A stretch of DNA of 64,000 nucleotides from Micromonospora sp. PLK6-60 (GCF_019890675.1 NZ_JAIOAA010000020.1:35970-99969); one strand, 5' to 3'; counted from the first letter of the stretch, positions 16,302 to 24,976 are shown. Program-made: numbers and translations. The notes: a model not told the origin generated them from the sequence alone.

Positions 16302-17002
16302 GCGCCGGGCCTCTCCCGCCCGGCGACGCCGGCGCGCCGATCCGGGTGCTGCTCGCCGACGACCAGCATCTGGTCCGCGCCGGCTTCCGGGTCATCCTCG
16401 AGGTGGAGGACGACATCGAGGTGGTCGGCGAGGCGGCCGACGGCGAACGGGCGGTCGCCATGGCCCGCGCGCTCCGTCCCGACCTGGTGTTGATGGACGT
16501 GGAGATGCCCGGGGTCGACGGGTTGACGGCCACCGGGCGGATCAGCGCGGACGGGGACGGGCCGGCGGTGCTGATCCTCACCACCTTCGACCGGGACGAC
16601 TACCTGTTCGCCGCGCTGCGCGCCGGGGCCAGCGGCTTCCTGCTCAAGAACGGCACCCCGGAGGCCCTGGTCGAGGCGATCCGGGTGGTGGCCCGCGGCG
16701 ACGGTCTGCTCGCCCCGGAGATCACCCGGCGGGTGATCGCCACCTTCGCCCGGCCGGGCGCCCCGACCGGCGGCGGGTCCGATCCGGCGGCGGCGCTGCG
16801 CGACCTCACGCCCCGGGAGCGGGAGGTGCTGGTGCTGGTCGCCGGGGGCGCCAGCAACGCCGAGATCGCCGCCGCGCTGCGGCTGGGCGAGGCCACCGTG
16901 AAGTCACACGTCAGCCGGGTGCTGGCCAAACTCGGCCTGCGCGACCGGGTGCAGGCGGTGGTCTTCGCGTACGAGAACGGGGTGGTCCGGCCGGGCGGGT
17001 GA
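16298..17002 (+). CDS. NarL/LuxR-family response regulator
   Basis: A 234-residue regulator. The receiver has LLADDQHLVRAGFRVILE, phospho-acceptor D67 in LVLMDVEMPGVDG, and the lysine in GFLLKNGTPE. The C-terminal LuxR helix-turn-helix reads LTPREREVLVLVAGGASNAE, followed by TVKSHVSRVLAKLGLRDRVQ. It is translationally coupled to the kinase (ATGA overlap). The ABC ATPase gene starts 80 bases further on, so it may be co-transcribed or a regulated target. Confidence 0.9.
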   Translation: MSAGPLPPGDAGAPIRVLLADDQHLVRAGFRVILEVEDDIEVVGEAADGERAVAMARALRPDLVLMDVEMPGVDGLTATGRISADGDGPAVLILTTFDRDDYLFAALRAGASGFLLKNGTPEALVEAIRVVARGDGLLAPEITRRVIATFARPGAPTGGGSDPAAALRDLTPREREVLVLVAGGASNAEIAAALRLGEATVKSHVSRVLAKLGLRDRVQAVVFAYENGVVRPGG

Positions 17003-17082
17003 GGGCGTCCGCCGCGCGGCGGAGGGCCGATCTCCGTCGGCGGGCGGACGGCAGCCGATCATCGACGCCCTAGCGTTACGCC

Positions 17083-17976
17083 GTGACCAGCGTGCTCCGC
17101 CTCGACGGTGTCGACCGCAGCTTCGGCGACCGGCAGGTGCTCAGGAATGTGTCCTTCGATGTGGTCGCCGGCCGGATGACCGGCTTCGTCGGCGGCAACG
17201 GCGCCGGCAAGACCACCACCATGCGGATCGTCCTCGGCGTGCTCGCCGCCGACGCCGGGCAGGTGACCTGGCAGGGCGCCCCGCTGAGCCGGGAGGCCCG
17301 GCGGCGCTTCGGCTACATGCCGGAGGAACGGGGCCTCTATCCGAAGATGAGCGTCCGCGAGCAGGTGGTCTACCTGGGCCGGTTGCACGGGCTGACCACC
17401 GAGGCCGCCCGCCGGGCGACCGACGCGCTGCTGGAGCGGGTCGGGCTCGCCGAGCGGGGCGACGACCTGCTGGAGACGCTGTCGCTGGGCAACCAGCAGC
17501 GCGCCCAGATCGCCGCCGCCCTGGTGCACGACCCCGAGGTGCTGGTGCTCGACGAGCCCTTCTCCGGCCTGGACCCGCTGGCCGTGGACACCATCGTGGC
17601 GGTGCTGCGCGAGCGGGCCGCCGCCGGTGCGCCGGTGCTCTTCTCCAGCCACCAGTTGGACGTCGTCGAACGGCTCTGCGACGACCTGGTGATCATCGCG
17701 GACGGCACGATCCGCGCCGCCGGCAGCCGGGAGGAGTTGCGCGCGGCGTACACCTCGCCCCGGTTCGAGCTGGTGGTGGAGACCGACGCCGGCTGGCTGC
17801 GGGACCAGCCCGGGGTGAGCCTGGTCGACCTCGACGGCGCCCGCGCCGTGTTCGACCTCGCGCCCGGCGCCGACGAGCAGCCGGTGCTGCACGCGGCGCT
17901 GGCCCGCGGCCCGGTGCGCGCGTTCCGCCCGGTCGCCCCGTCCCTCACCGAGATCTTCCGAGAGGTCACCCAGTGA
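17083..17976 (+). CDS. ABC transporter ATPase, NatA type
   Basis: A 297-residue ATPase. Walker A is GGNGAGKTTT (about 37-46), the signature is LSLGNQQRAQIAAAL, Walker B is LVLDEPFSGLDP, and the H-loop is FSSHQLDV. The C-terminal ~85 residues match the DUF4162 extension found in NatA and drug-exporting ATPases. The GTG start was chosen from position and the conserved start of the fold. It overlaps the permease gene by 4 bases, so the two form one exporter. NatA/NatB exports sodium in Bacillus; substrates of most homologues are unknown. Confidence 0.88.
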   Translation: MTSVLRLDGVDRSFGDRQVLRNVSFDVVAGRMTGFVGGNGAGKTTTMRIVLGVLAADAGQVTWQGAPLSREARRRFGYMPEERGLYPKMSVREQVVYLGRLHGLTTEAARRATDALLERVGLAERGDDLLETLSLGNQQRAQIAAALVHDPEVLVLDEPFSGLDPLAVDTIVAVLRERAAAGAPVLFSSHQLDVVERLCDDLVIIADGTIRAAGSREELRAAYTSPRFELVVETDAGWLRDQPGVSLVDLDGARAVFDLAPGADEQPVLHAALARGPVRAFRPVAPSLTEIFREVTQ

Positions 17977-19034
17977 ACACCGTCGAGGCCAGCCGCCTGG
18001 TCGCCGCCCGGGAGATCCGGGTCAAGCTGCGCGACCGTACCTTCCTGATCAGCACGCTGATCTTCTTTCTGATCGCCGCGGCGGCGACCTTCCTGCCGCC
18101 GCTGCTGGCCGGCGGCCCGCCCAGCGTGGCGGCGACCGAGGCGGCGGCCGGCCCGCTGCGCGCGGCGGGCCTGGAGGTGCGCACGGTGCCCGACGACGCC
18201 GCCGCCGAGTGGGCGGTCCGCGACGGCGAGGTGGACGCCGCGGTCGTCGCCGGCCCGGCCGTGCTCGCCATGACCGACGCCCCCGACAAGGTGATCTCCG
18301 CGCTGAGCAACGAACCCCCGGTCCGGCTGCTGGACCCCGACGCGGTGGACCCGGTGCTGGCCTTCCTGGTGCCGTTCGCCTTCGCCTTCGTCTTCTTCGT
18401 CACCTCGCAGACCTTCGGGGTGCAGATCGCGCAGAGCATCATCGAGGAGAAGCAGACCCGGATCGTGGAGATCCTGGTCGCCGCGGTGCCGGTGCGCGCC
18501 CTGCTGGCCGGCAAGATGATCGCCGGCACCATCCTGGCGCTCGGGCAGATCGGCCTGGTGGCCCTGGTCGCGGTGGTCGGCACGGCGGTCGGCGACAACA
18601 GCGGCCTGCTGTCCCTGCTGGGGCCGGCGATCGGCTGGTTCATCCCGTTCTTCCTGCTCGGCTTCGTGCTGATCGCGGCGATGTGGGCGGCGGCCGGCGC
18701 GCTGGTCAACCGGCTGGAGGACATCGGCGGTGTGGCGATGCCGGTGCAGCTCGCGGTGATGCTGCCGTTCTTCGCGGTGATCTTCTTCAACGACAACGCC
18801 ACCGTCATGCGGGTGCTGTCCTACCTGCCGTTCTCGGCGCCGACGGCGATGCCGGTGCGGCTGTTCACCGGGGACGCGGCCGGCTGGGAACTGCCGGTGT
18901 CGCTGCTGGTGCTGCTGGTGACGGCGGTCGGGTTCCTGCTCGCCGGGGCCCGGGTGTACGAGGGGTCGCTGCTGCGCACCAACGGCCGTACCTCGCTGCG
19001 CACCGCCTGGCGCGAGCGCGAGACGGTGAGCTGA
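17973..19034 (+). CDS. ABC-2 type exporter permease, NatB-like
   Basis: A 353-residue permease. One membrane helix lies near the N-terminus (FLISTLIFFLIAAAATFLPP), then an extracytoplasmic region of about 90 residues, then about five more helices. The conserved stretch IIEEKQTRIVEILVAAVP just after the second membrane helix is typical of NatB/YhaP ABC-2 permeases. It pairs with the ATPase immediately upstream. Whether it moves ions, lipids or antibiotics cannot be told from sequence. The neighbouring membrane-sensing two-component system suggests a defence or envelope-stress role. Confidence 0.85.
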   Translation: MNTVEASRLVAAREIRVKLRDRTFLISTLIFFLIAAAATFLPPLLAGGPPSVAATEAAAGPLRAAGLEVRTVPDDAAAEWAVRDGEVDAAVVAGPAVLAMTDAPDKVISALSNEPPVRLLDPDAVDPVLAFLVPFAFAFVFFVTSQTFGVQIAQSIIEEKQTRIVEILVAAVPVRALLAGKMIAGTILALGQIGLVALVAVVGTAVGDNSGLLSLLGPAIGWFIPFFLLGFVLIAAMWAAAGALVNRLEDIGGVAMPVQLAVMLPFFAVIFFNDNATVMRVLSYLPFSAPTAMPVRLFTGDAAGWELPVSLLVLLVTAVGFLLAGARVYEGSLLRTNGRTSLRTAWRERETVS

Positions 19035-19165
19035 CACCGTGGCGTCCTCCGCCGGCGCGTCGGCGAGTCCGCCGATCGGGTCCGCACGGCTCTGAGCTGC
19101 GGTTATTCTGCCGACAAGAGGCTGAAGCCTCGGCCGGCCGGAGCCGACGGTGTCGGGAGGATGTC

Positions 19166-21427
19166 GTGGGGGGCGGGGACTGGCGCGAGCACCTCGACTT
19201 CACCCCCGACGCCCGTGAGTGGCGGATGCTCGACCGGGTCGCCGAGGGCAAACCGGCCGCGTTCGACGAGCGGCTCGGCGACGAGGTGGGTGCCGCCGCC
19301 GTCCGGTTTCTCTGTTCGGCCCTCGACAAGCCGGTCGTCCTCGTCGGCGCCCGGATTCGGGGCCGGCTGGACCTTGCCCGGCTCCGGCTCACGCACCCGC
19401 TGACGTTTCGTCACTGCTGGTTCGGCGACGGGGTCGACCTGACCGGAGCGACGTGCGACGAGCCGATCGAGTTCGACGACTGCCACCTCAACGGCCTCAC
19501 CGCCGATGGCCTGCGCGCCTGCAAGGACATCAGTGCCGTCCGCTGCGAGATCGACGGGGCCAGTTTCGCCGGCGCCCACCTGGAGCACGACCTGAGACTC
19601 AGCGGCAGCAAGCTGAACCACCGGCCCAGTTGCGCCGCTTTCCACGGCCCGGACATGGTCATCGAGGGCGGGCTGTTCCTGGACCGGGTGGTAGTCACCG
19701 GCGGGGTGACGCTGGATTCCAGCTACGTCGCGGCCGATCTCGACTGCCGGGGCGGGCAGTTCCGCAACGACTCGGCGACGGCCATCGACGCGAGCTGGGT
19801 GACCGTGGGCCGGGAGTTGCGCTGCGACGAGGGGTTCCAGGCCTACGGGGAGGTGCGGCTCTGCTGGGCACGGGCTGACCTGGTCTCGTTCCGCAACGGC
19901 GTGCTGAACAATCCCAGCGGGCTGGCGCTGCGCGCCGACTCGTTGCACGCCACCATCGGCTGCTACCTCGACCAGCGGTTCCAGGCGACCGGCACCGTAC
20001 GGTTGGTCGGCGCGCAGATCGCCGGCGAGCTGAGCGCCTCGGGCGGCACGTTCGACGGCCACGCCGACGCGGCCATCGTGGCGGAGCGGTTGGCCGCCAA
20101 GGACGTCTACCTCGACCGGGGTTTCCGTGCCCGCGGCGCCGTACGGCTGGTCGGCGCGCACCTGGAGCGCCAACTCACCTGCACCGGGGGCCACTTCGAG
20201 AATCCCTCCGGCCACGCCTTGGACGCGACCGGGCTGCTCTGCCGGGGCAGCGTCTACCTCGACCGCGATCCCAAGCTCGACCAGGGCTTCACCGCCCACG
20301 GTCAGGTGCGGCTGTGCGGGGCCAGCGTCACCGAGGCGGTCGCCTGCTCGGGCGGCCTGTTCGAGTGCGAGGACGGGGTCGCGCTCGACGCGGACGGCCT
20401 GACCACCGAGGGCGATGTCACGCTCAACGAGGGCTTCCGCGCCATCGGCCAGGTCCGACTCACCCGGGGCACCGTCGGCCGACAGCTCGACTGCCGCGGC
20501 GGCGCCTTCAAGGCCCCGGGCGGCGTCGCGCTGGACCTGACCGGCCTGGTCGGGCACGGCGACGTGCTGCTCACCCACGGCTTCCGGGCGGTCGGCGAGG
20601 TCCGGCTCCGGGACGCGAACGTCGACCGGGACGTGGACCTGACCGGTGCCCACCTCACCCACGCCGACGAGACGTCACTGGACGCCTTCGGGCTGCGCGC
20701 CCGGGGGTCCCTCATCCTGCTGCCGGCGGAGCGGCCCACCAGGACGATCGACCTTCGATACGCCGCCGTCAACCGGCTACAGGACCGCGAGGTGAGCTGG
20801 CCGGACGACGGCGCGGAGTGGGAGGGCTTCACCTACCAGAGTGTCGACAGCAGCCTCACCCACCGCCAACGCATCGAGATCCTCAACCGGATGCGGCACT
20901 ACTCGCTCCAGCCGTACCAGCAGCTCAGCAAGGTGTACCGGACGGCGGGCCGGGATCGGGAGAATCGCGAGGTCGCGATCACCGGCCTGAACCAACTCCG
21001 CCGGAAGGACAACCTGACGCGCGCCTCGAAGGTGTGGAGTCACTTCCTGGGCATCGTGGTCGGGTACGGCTACAAACTGCACCGGCCGCTGTACGTGGTC
21101 ATCCCGCTCATCATCGCCAACGCGTTTCTCTACCACAGCGCCGAGCACCACGATCTGATGGAGCCGGCGGGCGCCCGCACCGACACCGGTCCGCACGTCG
21201 ACACCAACCACTGCCCCGACAACTATCCGTGCTTCAATCCGGCCGCGTACTCGGTCCAACTGATGATTCCCCTGCTGAACCTGTACCAGGTCGACAAGTG
21301 GATACCCGACGCCAGCAAGGCCTGGGGGACGCAGCTGCTGATCTGGACCTGGCTCATGATCCTGGTTGGCTGGGCGGCCGGCCTCGCGATCGCCGCCGGG
21401 ATCAACGCCTCGTTGCGCAAGGAGTAG
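19166..21427 (+). CDS. Large repeat protein with C-terminal membrane segments
   Basis: A 753-residue protein without an assigned function. After about 220 residues of looser pentapeptide-like repeats, six units of about 48-55 residues run from roughly residue 223 to 521. The unit consensus is GF.A.G.VRL..A....L.C.G..F...G..LDA.GL...G.V.L. This pattern predicts a right-handed beta-helix or similar solenoid. Two strong hydrophobic helices follow, at about 641-658 and 723-745. Between them lie NHCPDNYPCF and MIPLLNLYQVDKWIP, a segment I recall at the membrane end of some pentapeptide-repeat proteins. The GTG at 19166 follows GGAGG at 19156-19160. Similar actinobacterial proteins are sometimes labelled membrane-associated oxidoreductase, but no redox motif is visible. 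Confidence 0.75.
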   Translation: MGGGDWREHLDFTPDAREWRMLDRVAEGKPAAFDERLGDEVGAAAVRFLCSALDKPVVLVGARIRGRLDLARLRLTHPLTFRHCWFGDGVDLTGATCDEPIEFDDCHLNGLTADGLRACKDISAVRCEIDGASFAGAHLEHDLRLSGSKLNHRPSCAAFHGPDMVIEGGLFLDRVVVTGGVTLDSSYVAADLDCRGGQFRNDSATAIDASWVTVGRELRCDEGFQAYGEVRLCWARADLVSFRNGVLNNPSGLALRADSLHATIGCYLDQRFQATGTVRLVGAQIAGELSASGGTFDGHADAAIVAERLAAKDVYLDRGFRARGAVRLVGAHLERQLTCTGGHFENPSGHALDATGLLCRGSVYLDRDPKLDQGFTAHGQVRLCGASVTEAVACSGGLFECEDGVALDADGLTTEGDVTLNEGFRAIGQVRLTRGTVGRQLDCRGGAFKAPGGVALDLTGLVGHGDVLLTHGFRAVGEVRLRDANVDRDVDLTGAHLTHADETSLDAFGLRARGSLILLPAERPTRTIDLRYAAVNRLQDREVSWPDDGAEWEGFTYQSVDSSLTHRQRIEILNRMRHYSLQPYQQLSKVYRTAGRDRENREVAITGLNQLRRKDNLTRASKVWSHFLGIVVGYGYKLHRPLYVVIPLIIANAFLYHSAEHHDLMEPAGARTDTGPHVDTNHCPDNYPCFNPAAYSVQLMIPLLNLYQVDKWIPDASKAWGTQLLIWTWLMILVGWAAGLAIAAGINASLRKE

Positions 21428-21474
21428 GACCGATCGGTACGCGCCGGTTCGGGTGAACGGCGGTCGACGAAAGA

Positions 21475-21506
21475 CACCTCCCGGACAGCGACCTGTCCGG
21501 GAGGTG
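21475..21506. terminator. Bidirectional terminator between repeat protein and yebC
   Basis: CACCTCCCGGACAG (21475-21488) pairs perfectly with CTGTCCGGGAGGTG (21493-21506) over a CGAC loop. The flanking genes converge on it, so it can stop transcripts from both sides. Confidence 0.8.
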
Positions 21507-21534
21507 CTCACGGCGGGGCCGGGCTCGGCCAGGG

Positions 21535-22284
21535 TCAGCCGACGGCCGCCATGATCTCGTCGCTGACGTCGAAGTTGGCGTAGACGTTCTGCACGTCGTC
21601 GCTGTCCTCCAGCACGTCGATCAGCTTGAAGATCTTGCGCGCGCCCTCCTCGTCCAGCGGCACGCTGACGCTGGGGATCAGGGAGGACTCGGCCGACTCG
21701 TACTCGATGCCGGCGTCCTGCAGGGCGGTGCGGACCGCGATCAGGTCGGTCGGCTCGGAGACCACCTCGTACGCCTCGCCGAGGTCGTTGACCTCCTCGG
21801 CACCGGCGTCGAGGACCGCCAGCATCACGTCGTCCTCGGTGGTGCCGGCCTTCGGCACGATCACCACGCCCTTGCGGGAGAACATGTACGACACCGAGCC
21901 GGCGTCGGCGAACGAGCCGCCGTTGCGGGTCAGCGCGGTGCGTACCTCGGTGGCGGCGCGGTTGCGGTTGTCGGTCAGGCACTCGATCAGCAGCGCGACG
22001 CCGTTCGGGCCGTAGCCCTCGTACATGATCGTCTGGTAGTCGGCGCCGCCGGCCTCCAGGCCGGAGCCGCGCTTGACCGCGCGGTCGATGTTGTCGTTCG
22101 GGACCGAGTTCTTCTTGGCCTTCTGGATGGCGTCGAAGAGGGTCGGGTTGCCGGCCGGGTCACCGCCGCCGGTACGCGCCGCGACCTCGACGTTCTTGAT
22201 CAGCTTGGCGAACATCTTGCCGCGCTTGGCGTCGATGACCGCCTTCTTGTGCTTGGTCGTCGCCCACTTTGAGTGGCCGGACAT
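21535..22284 (-). CDS. yebC: YebC/PmpR family protein
   Basis: A 249-residue YebC protein with the family start MSGHSKWATTKHKKAVIDAK and the core NKRG-like region KRGKMFAKLIKNVEVAARTG. SVPNDNIDRAVKRG and YEGYGPNGVALLIECLTDNR are also intact. YebC proteins bind DNA as regulators in some bacteria; more recent work links them to ribosome stalling relief at proline tracts. In actinobacteria yebC usually lies between pdxT and ruvC. Here the pdxT side holds, but ruvCAB is not found at the expected downstream position. Confidence 0.93.
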   Translation of the reverse strand: MSGHSKWATTKHKKAVIDAKRGKMFAKLIKNVEVAARTGGGDPAGNPTLFDAIQKAKKNSVPNDNIDRAVKRGSGLEAGGADYQTIMYEGYGPNGVALLIECLTDNRNRAATEVRTALTRNGGSFADAGSVSYMFSRKGVVIVPKAGTTEDDVMLAVLDAGAEEVNDLGEAYEVVSEPTDLIAVRTALQDAGIEYESAESSLIPSVSVPLDEEGARKIFKLIDVLEDSDDVQNVYANFDVSDEIMAAVG

Positions 22285-22424
22285 CTGTTACCTCCGTTGC
22301 TACCCGCCGTCTGCATCGACCGCACCGCGCACGTCCCGCTCCCGCCGGCGCACGCGGAGGTGCCGGTCAGCTCTGGTGGAAGCCGTGACGGGCAGATGGC
22401 CCTGCCGAATCTCGACAATCCTAC

Positions 22425-22461
22425 CGACGTGCGGCGGGTGACCGTCACCCGCCGCACGTCG
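22425..22461. terminator. 37-bp perfect palindrome upstream of yebC
   Basis: CGACGTGCGGCGGGTGAC (22425-22442) and its exact reverse complement (22444-22461) flank a single C. It lies 140 bases upstream of yebC and 46 bases after the stop of the minus-strand remnant. It can fold as a very strong hairpin on either RNA strand, so a terminator for the FMN reductase transcript is likely, but the one-base centre favours cruciform DNA or a protein site equally. Confidence 0.55.
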
Positions 22462-22506
22462 CCGACCGCGCCGATCACCACAGACCGCGTGTTTCGGTTC
22501 AAACCA

Positions 22507-22710
22507 CTAACCCATGCCGTACGACCCCAGCACGGTGAACGCCGCCACGTCCCGCTGCTCGCAGCGCTCCTTCAGATTGGCCCGACAGCCCCGGAAACCG
22601 GACGGCCGGAGCCGGACAGTTCACTCGTACACCTCGCCGGGCACTGACAGGTGCTCGTCCAGCCGGTCCGGGCGGACCCGGTACCGGATCAGGACCGTCT
22701 CCATGCTCAC
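22507..22710 (-). pseudogene. Remnant of a small monooxygenase-like (dimeric alpha/beta barrel) gene
   Basis: A GTG at 22710 overlaps the FMN reductase stop (GTGA) and reads METVLIRYRVRPDRLDEHL before stopping at 22621. In another frame further on, LKERCEQRDVAAFTVLGSYG leads to a TAG at 22507-22509. From memory these are the two ends of one family of about 100-residue ferredoxin-like or antibiotic-monooxygenase-like proteins. About 35-40 middle codons and the frame are lost. The intact gene would have been the second cistron of the FMN reductase operon. Confidence 0.5.
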
Positions 22711-23318
22711 GCCACCGGTGCCGGCTCGCGTGCGGCGTCGAGCAGGTCGGTGAGCAGCGCCGTGACCGCCGCCGCCCGGTCCTCGCCGGGCGCCACCCGC
22801 GCGACGGCGGTCGGGTCGGACAGCTCGCCGCCCGGCCACTCGAAGTCGGCGAACAGCCCCAGCTCGACGTGCTCGTCCACCACCCGTGCCCCCACCTCGC
22901 TGAGGATGTCCCGCAGGTGCCCGGCCGCCCACCCGCCGCCATCAACGCCGTAGGACAGCACACCGGCGGGTCTGCCGCGCCACTCGGCGTCCAGGTAGTC
23001 GATGGCGTTCTTGAGCACGGCGGGGATCGAGTGGTTGTACTCCGGGGTGACGAAGACGAAGGCGTCACACCCGGCCACCACCGCCGACCAGCACCGAGTG
23101 TGCTCCTGCCGGTAGTCGCCGAACCGCGCCGGCACCGGTTCGTCGAGCAGCGGCAGCCGCTGCTCGGCGAGATCGATCACCTCGACGGCCGCCACGCCGG
23201 AGCGTACCGACGGGTGCCGGGCGGCCACCTCGGTCAGCCATCCCGCCACCGCCGGCCCCCGTCGGCCCGGCCGACTGCTGCCCACGACCACGCCGATCAC
23301 GAAAGGTTTCTTGTCCAT
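22707..23318 (-). CDS. NADPH-dependent FMN reductase family protein
   Basis: A 203-residue flavodoxin-fold reductase. The FMN phosphate loop is GVVVGSSRPGRRGPAV, and the flavin contact motif FVTPEYNHSIPAVLKNAIDY is complete. Such enzymes (ChrR, AzoR1-like and SsuE-like relatives) reduce quinones, azo dyes, chromate or free flavin with NAD(P)H. The ATG at 23318 is the only sensible start. It is divergent from an HTH/MmyB-type regulator starting at 23422, a common pairing in actinobacteria, which suggests that regulator controls it. Downstream is the remnant of a former partner gene. Confidence 0.88.
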   Translation of the reverse strand: MDKKPFVIGVVVGSSRPGRRGPAVAGWLTEVAARHPSVRSGVAAVEVIDLAEQRLPLLDEPVPARFGDYRQEHTRCWSAVVAGCDAFVFVTPEYNHSIPAVLKNAIDYLDAEWRGRPAGVLSYGVDGGGWAAGHLRDILSEVGARVVDEHVELGLFADFEWPGGELSDPTAVARVAPGEDRAAAVTALLTDLLDAAREPAPVA

Positions 23319-23421
23319 GCCCCCATCGAACCGAGGCACCGGCCCGGGCGGGAGGCCGGCGCGAGGGTGGCCCTGACGGGGACACCCTCGCGGCCACCGG
23401 CAGCGGCAGACTGGCACCGTG

Positions 23422-24336
23422 ATGGACGGCGAACTGGGTGCGTTCCTGCGCAGCCGACGGGAGGCGGTGCGACCCGAGCAGGTGGGACTGCCCGCCGGCC
23501 CCCGGCGGCGCACGCCGGGACTGCGCCGGGCGGAACTCGCGACGTTGGCGCAGGTCAGCGTGGAATACCTGACCCGGCTGGAGCAGGGCCGCGACAGCCG
23601 TCCCTCACCGGAGATCCTCGCCGCGCTGGCCGACGCGCTTGGGCTCGACGCGGACGACCGGGAACACCTGCGGCAACTCGCCTCGGCCAACCACAGCAGC
23701 CAGTTGTGCTCCGGGCGGCGCCCGTCGGCCTCGCTCACGGTCCGCCCGCAGGTGCGCGCCCTGCTGGACTCGCTGCGGGACCGGCCGGCGTACCTGCTCA
23801 ACCGGCTGGGCGACGTGCTGGCCTGGAACGAACCGTTCGATCGGCTGGCCCGCACGCTCGGCCTGTTCGACGGCGACCGACCCAATCTGGTCTGGTTCGT
23901 CTTCACCGACGAACGCGCCCGGGAGCACTTCCCCGACTGGGCGGAGCTGGCCGACCAGCAGGTCGCCGAGCTGCACCGGCTGCGCCAGGGCGACGCCGCC
24001 ACCGACGCGTTCGCCGAACGGCTCGGCCGCACCGTCGGCACGGCGTTCACCTCGCGCTGGCGGCGCCGGCCGGTCGCGACGCGGTCCAGCGGCGTGCGCC
24101 GGTTGCGGCATCCGGAGGTCGGGCCGCTCCGCCTGGCGTACGAAACCTTGGCACTCGCCGACGACCAGCAGCGACTCGTGGTCCAGTCGCCCGCCGACGC
24201 CGCCACCGCCGACGCGCTGGACCGCCTGCTGGGCCGCCATCCCGGCGCCCTCCGCCCGGTCGCCGGCGGACCCCGCGGCGCTGGTCGACGCGACGATCAG
24301 CCGGCGGACGCCGTGCGGACCATCTCCACGAAGTAG
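23422..24336 (+). CDS. XRE-family regulator with MmyB-like ligand domain
   Basis: A 304-residue regulator. The N-terminal helix-turn-helix includes RRTPGLRRAELATLAQVSVE and YLTRLEQGRDSRPSPEILAA. The C-terminal half carries the MmyB-like PAS-type domain (LLNRLGDVLAWNEPFDRLAR, LVWFVFTDERAREHFPDW). Known MmyB-type domains in this family bind fatty acids. It is divergent from the FMN reductase gene, with 103 bases between starts. Its 3' end overlaps the convergent pdxT gene by 40 bases. An in-frame GTG lies one codon upstream. Confidence 0.87.
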   Translation: MDGELGAFLRSRREAVRPEQVGLPAGPRRRTPGLRRAELATLAQVSVEYLTRLEQGRDSRPSPEILAALADALGLDADDREHLRQLASANHSSQLCSGRRPSASLTVRPQVRALLDSLRDRPAYLLNRLGDVLAWNEPFDRLARTLGLFDGDRPNLVWFVFTDERAREHFPDWAELADQQVAELHRLRQGDAATDAFAERLGRTVGTAFTSRWRRRPVATRSSGVRRLRHPEVGPLRLAYETLALADDQQRLVVQSPADAATADALDRLLGRHPGALRPVAGGPRGAGRRDDQPADAVRTISTK

Positions 24337-24902
24337 CGGTGCAGCCGCAGGTCGCCGGTGAGTTCCGGGTGGAACGAGGTGGCCAGCAGGTTGCCCTGCC
24401 GGACCGCCACGATCCGGTCCCCGGCCGGCCCCTCGGCGACCCGGCCCAGCACCTCGACGCCGTCGCCGACCCGCTCGACCCAGGGCGCCCGGATGAAGAC
24501 CGCGTGGAACGGCCCGCCGTCGACGCCGGTGAGCGCCACCGGCGCCTCGAACGAGTCCACCTGCCGGCCGAACGCGTTGCGCCGCACGGTCATCGCGATG
24601 CCGTCGAAGCCGCGCTGGTCCGACCGGCCGTCCAGGACCTCGGCGGCCAGCATGATCATCCCGGCGCACGAGCCGTAGACCGGCAGGCCGGCGGCGATCC
24701 GCTTGTCGATCGGCTCGCGCAGCTCGAAGATGTCGACCAGCTTGCTGATCGTGGTGGACTCCCCGCCCGGGATGACCAGCCCGTCGACGGCGTCCAGCTC
24801 CGCCGGCCGGCGGACCGGGCGGGCGTCGGCGCCGGCCCCGGCCAGCGCCGCGACGTGTTCCCGGACGTCGCCCTGCAGGGCGAGCACACCGATGACCGTC
24901 AC
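24297..24902 (-). CDS. pdxT: Pyridoxal 5'-phosphate synthase glutaminase subunit PdxT
   Basis: A 201-residue class I glutamine amidotransferase. VIPGGESTTISKL, the nucleophile in GSCAGMI and the catalytic His/Glu in SFHPEL are all present. PdxT releases ammonia from glutamine and passes it to PdxS for direct synthesis of vitamin B6. It lies after pdxS on the same strand, separated by a 56-bp dispersed repeat rather than by an open reading frame. In mycobacteria a thioesterase gene sits at this place (from memory). Confidence 0.96.
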   Translation of the reverse strand: MTVIGVLALQGDVREHVAALAGAGADARPVRRPAELDAVDGLVIPGGESTTISKLVDIFELREPIDKRIAAGLPVYGSCAGMIMLAAEVLDGRSDQRGFDGIAMTVRRNAFGRQVDSFEAPVALTGVDGGPFHAVFIRAPWVERVGDGVEVLGRVAEGPAGDRIVAVRQGNLLATSFHPELTGDLRLHRYFVEMVRTASAG

Positions 24903-24918
24903 GGTCCCTCCCTCCGGC

Positions 24919-24974
24919 TGTTAAGAGGGGGCCCCTGCTATGCAGAATGCGTTAACAGGGGGCCCTTCCTTGCA
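24919..24974 (-). repeat. Dispersed twin-GTTAAC repeat, copy B
   Basis: Read on the minus strand the copy begins TGCAAGGAAGGGCCCCCTGT, contains GTTAACGCATTCTGCATAGC in the middle and ends near CTTAACA. It fills nearly all of the space between the pdxS stop (24977) and the pdxT start (24902), so it is transcribed within that operon and may act as a hairpin or processing signal. The last core is CTTAAC rather than GTTAAC. Confidence 0.85.
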
Positions 24975-24976
24975 CG

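Noticed and set aside
24297..24336. Overlap of the XRE regulator and pdxT as a sequencing error
   Set aside because: Both proteins end naturally with normal family lengths; a 40-base convergent overlap is tolerable in compact GC-rich genomes.
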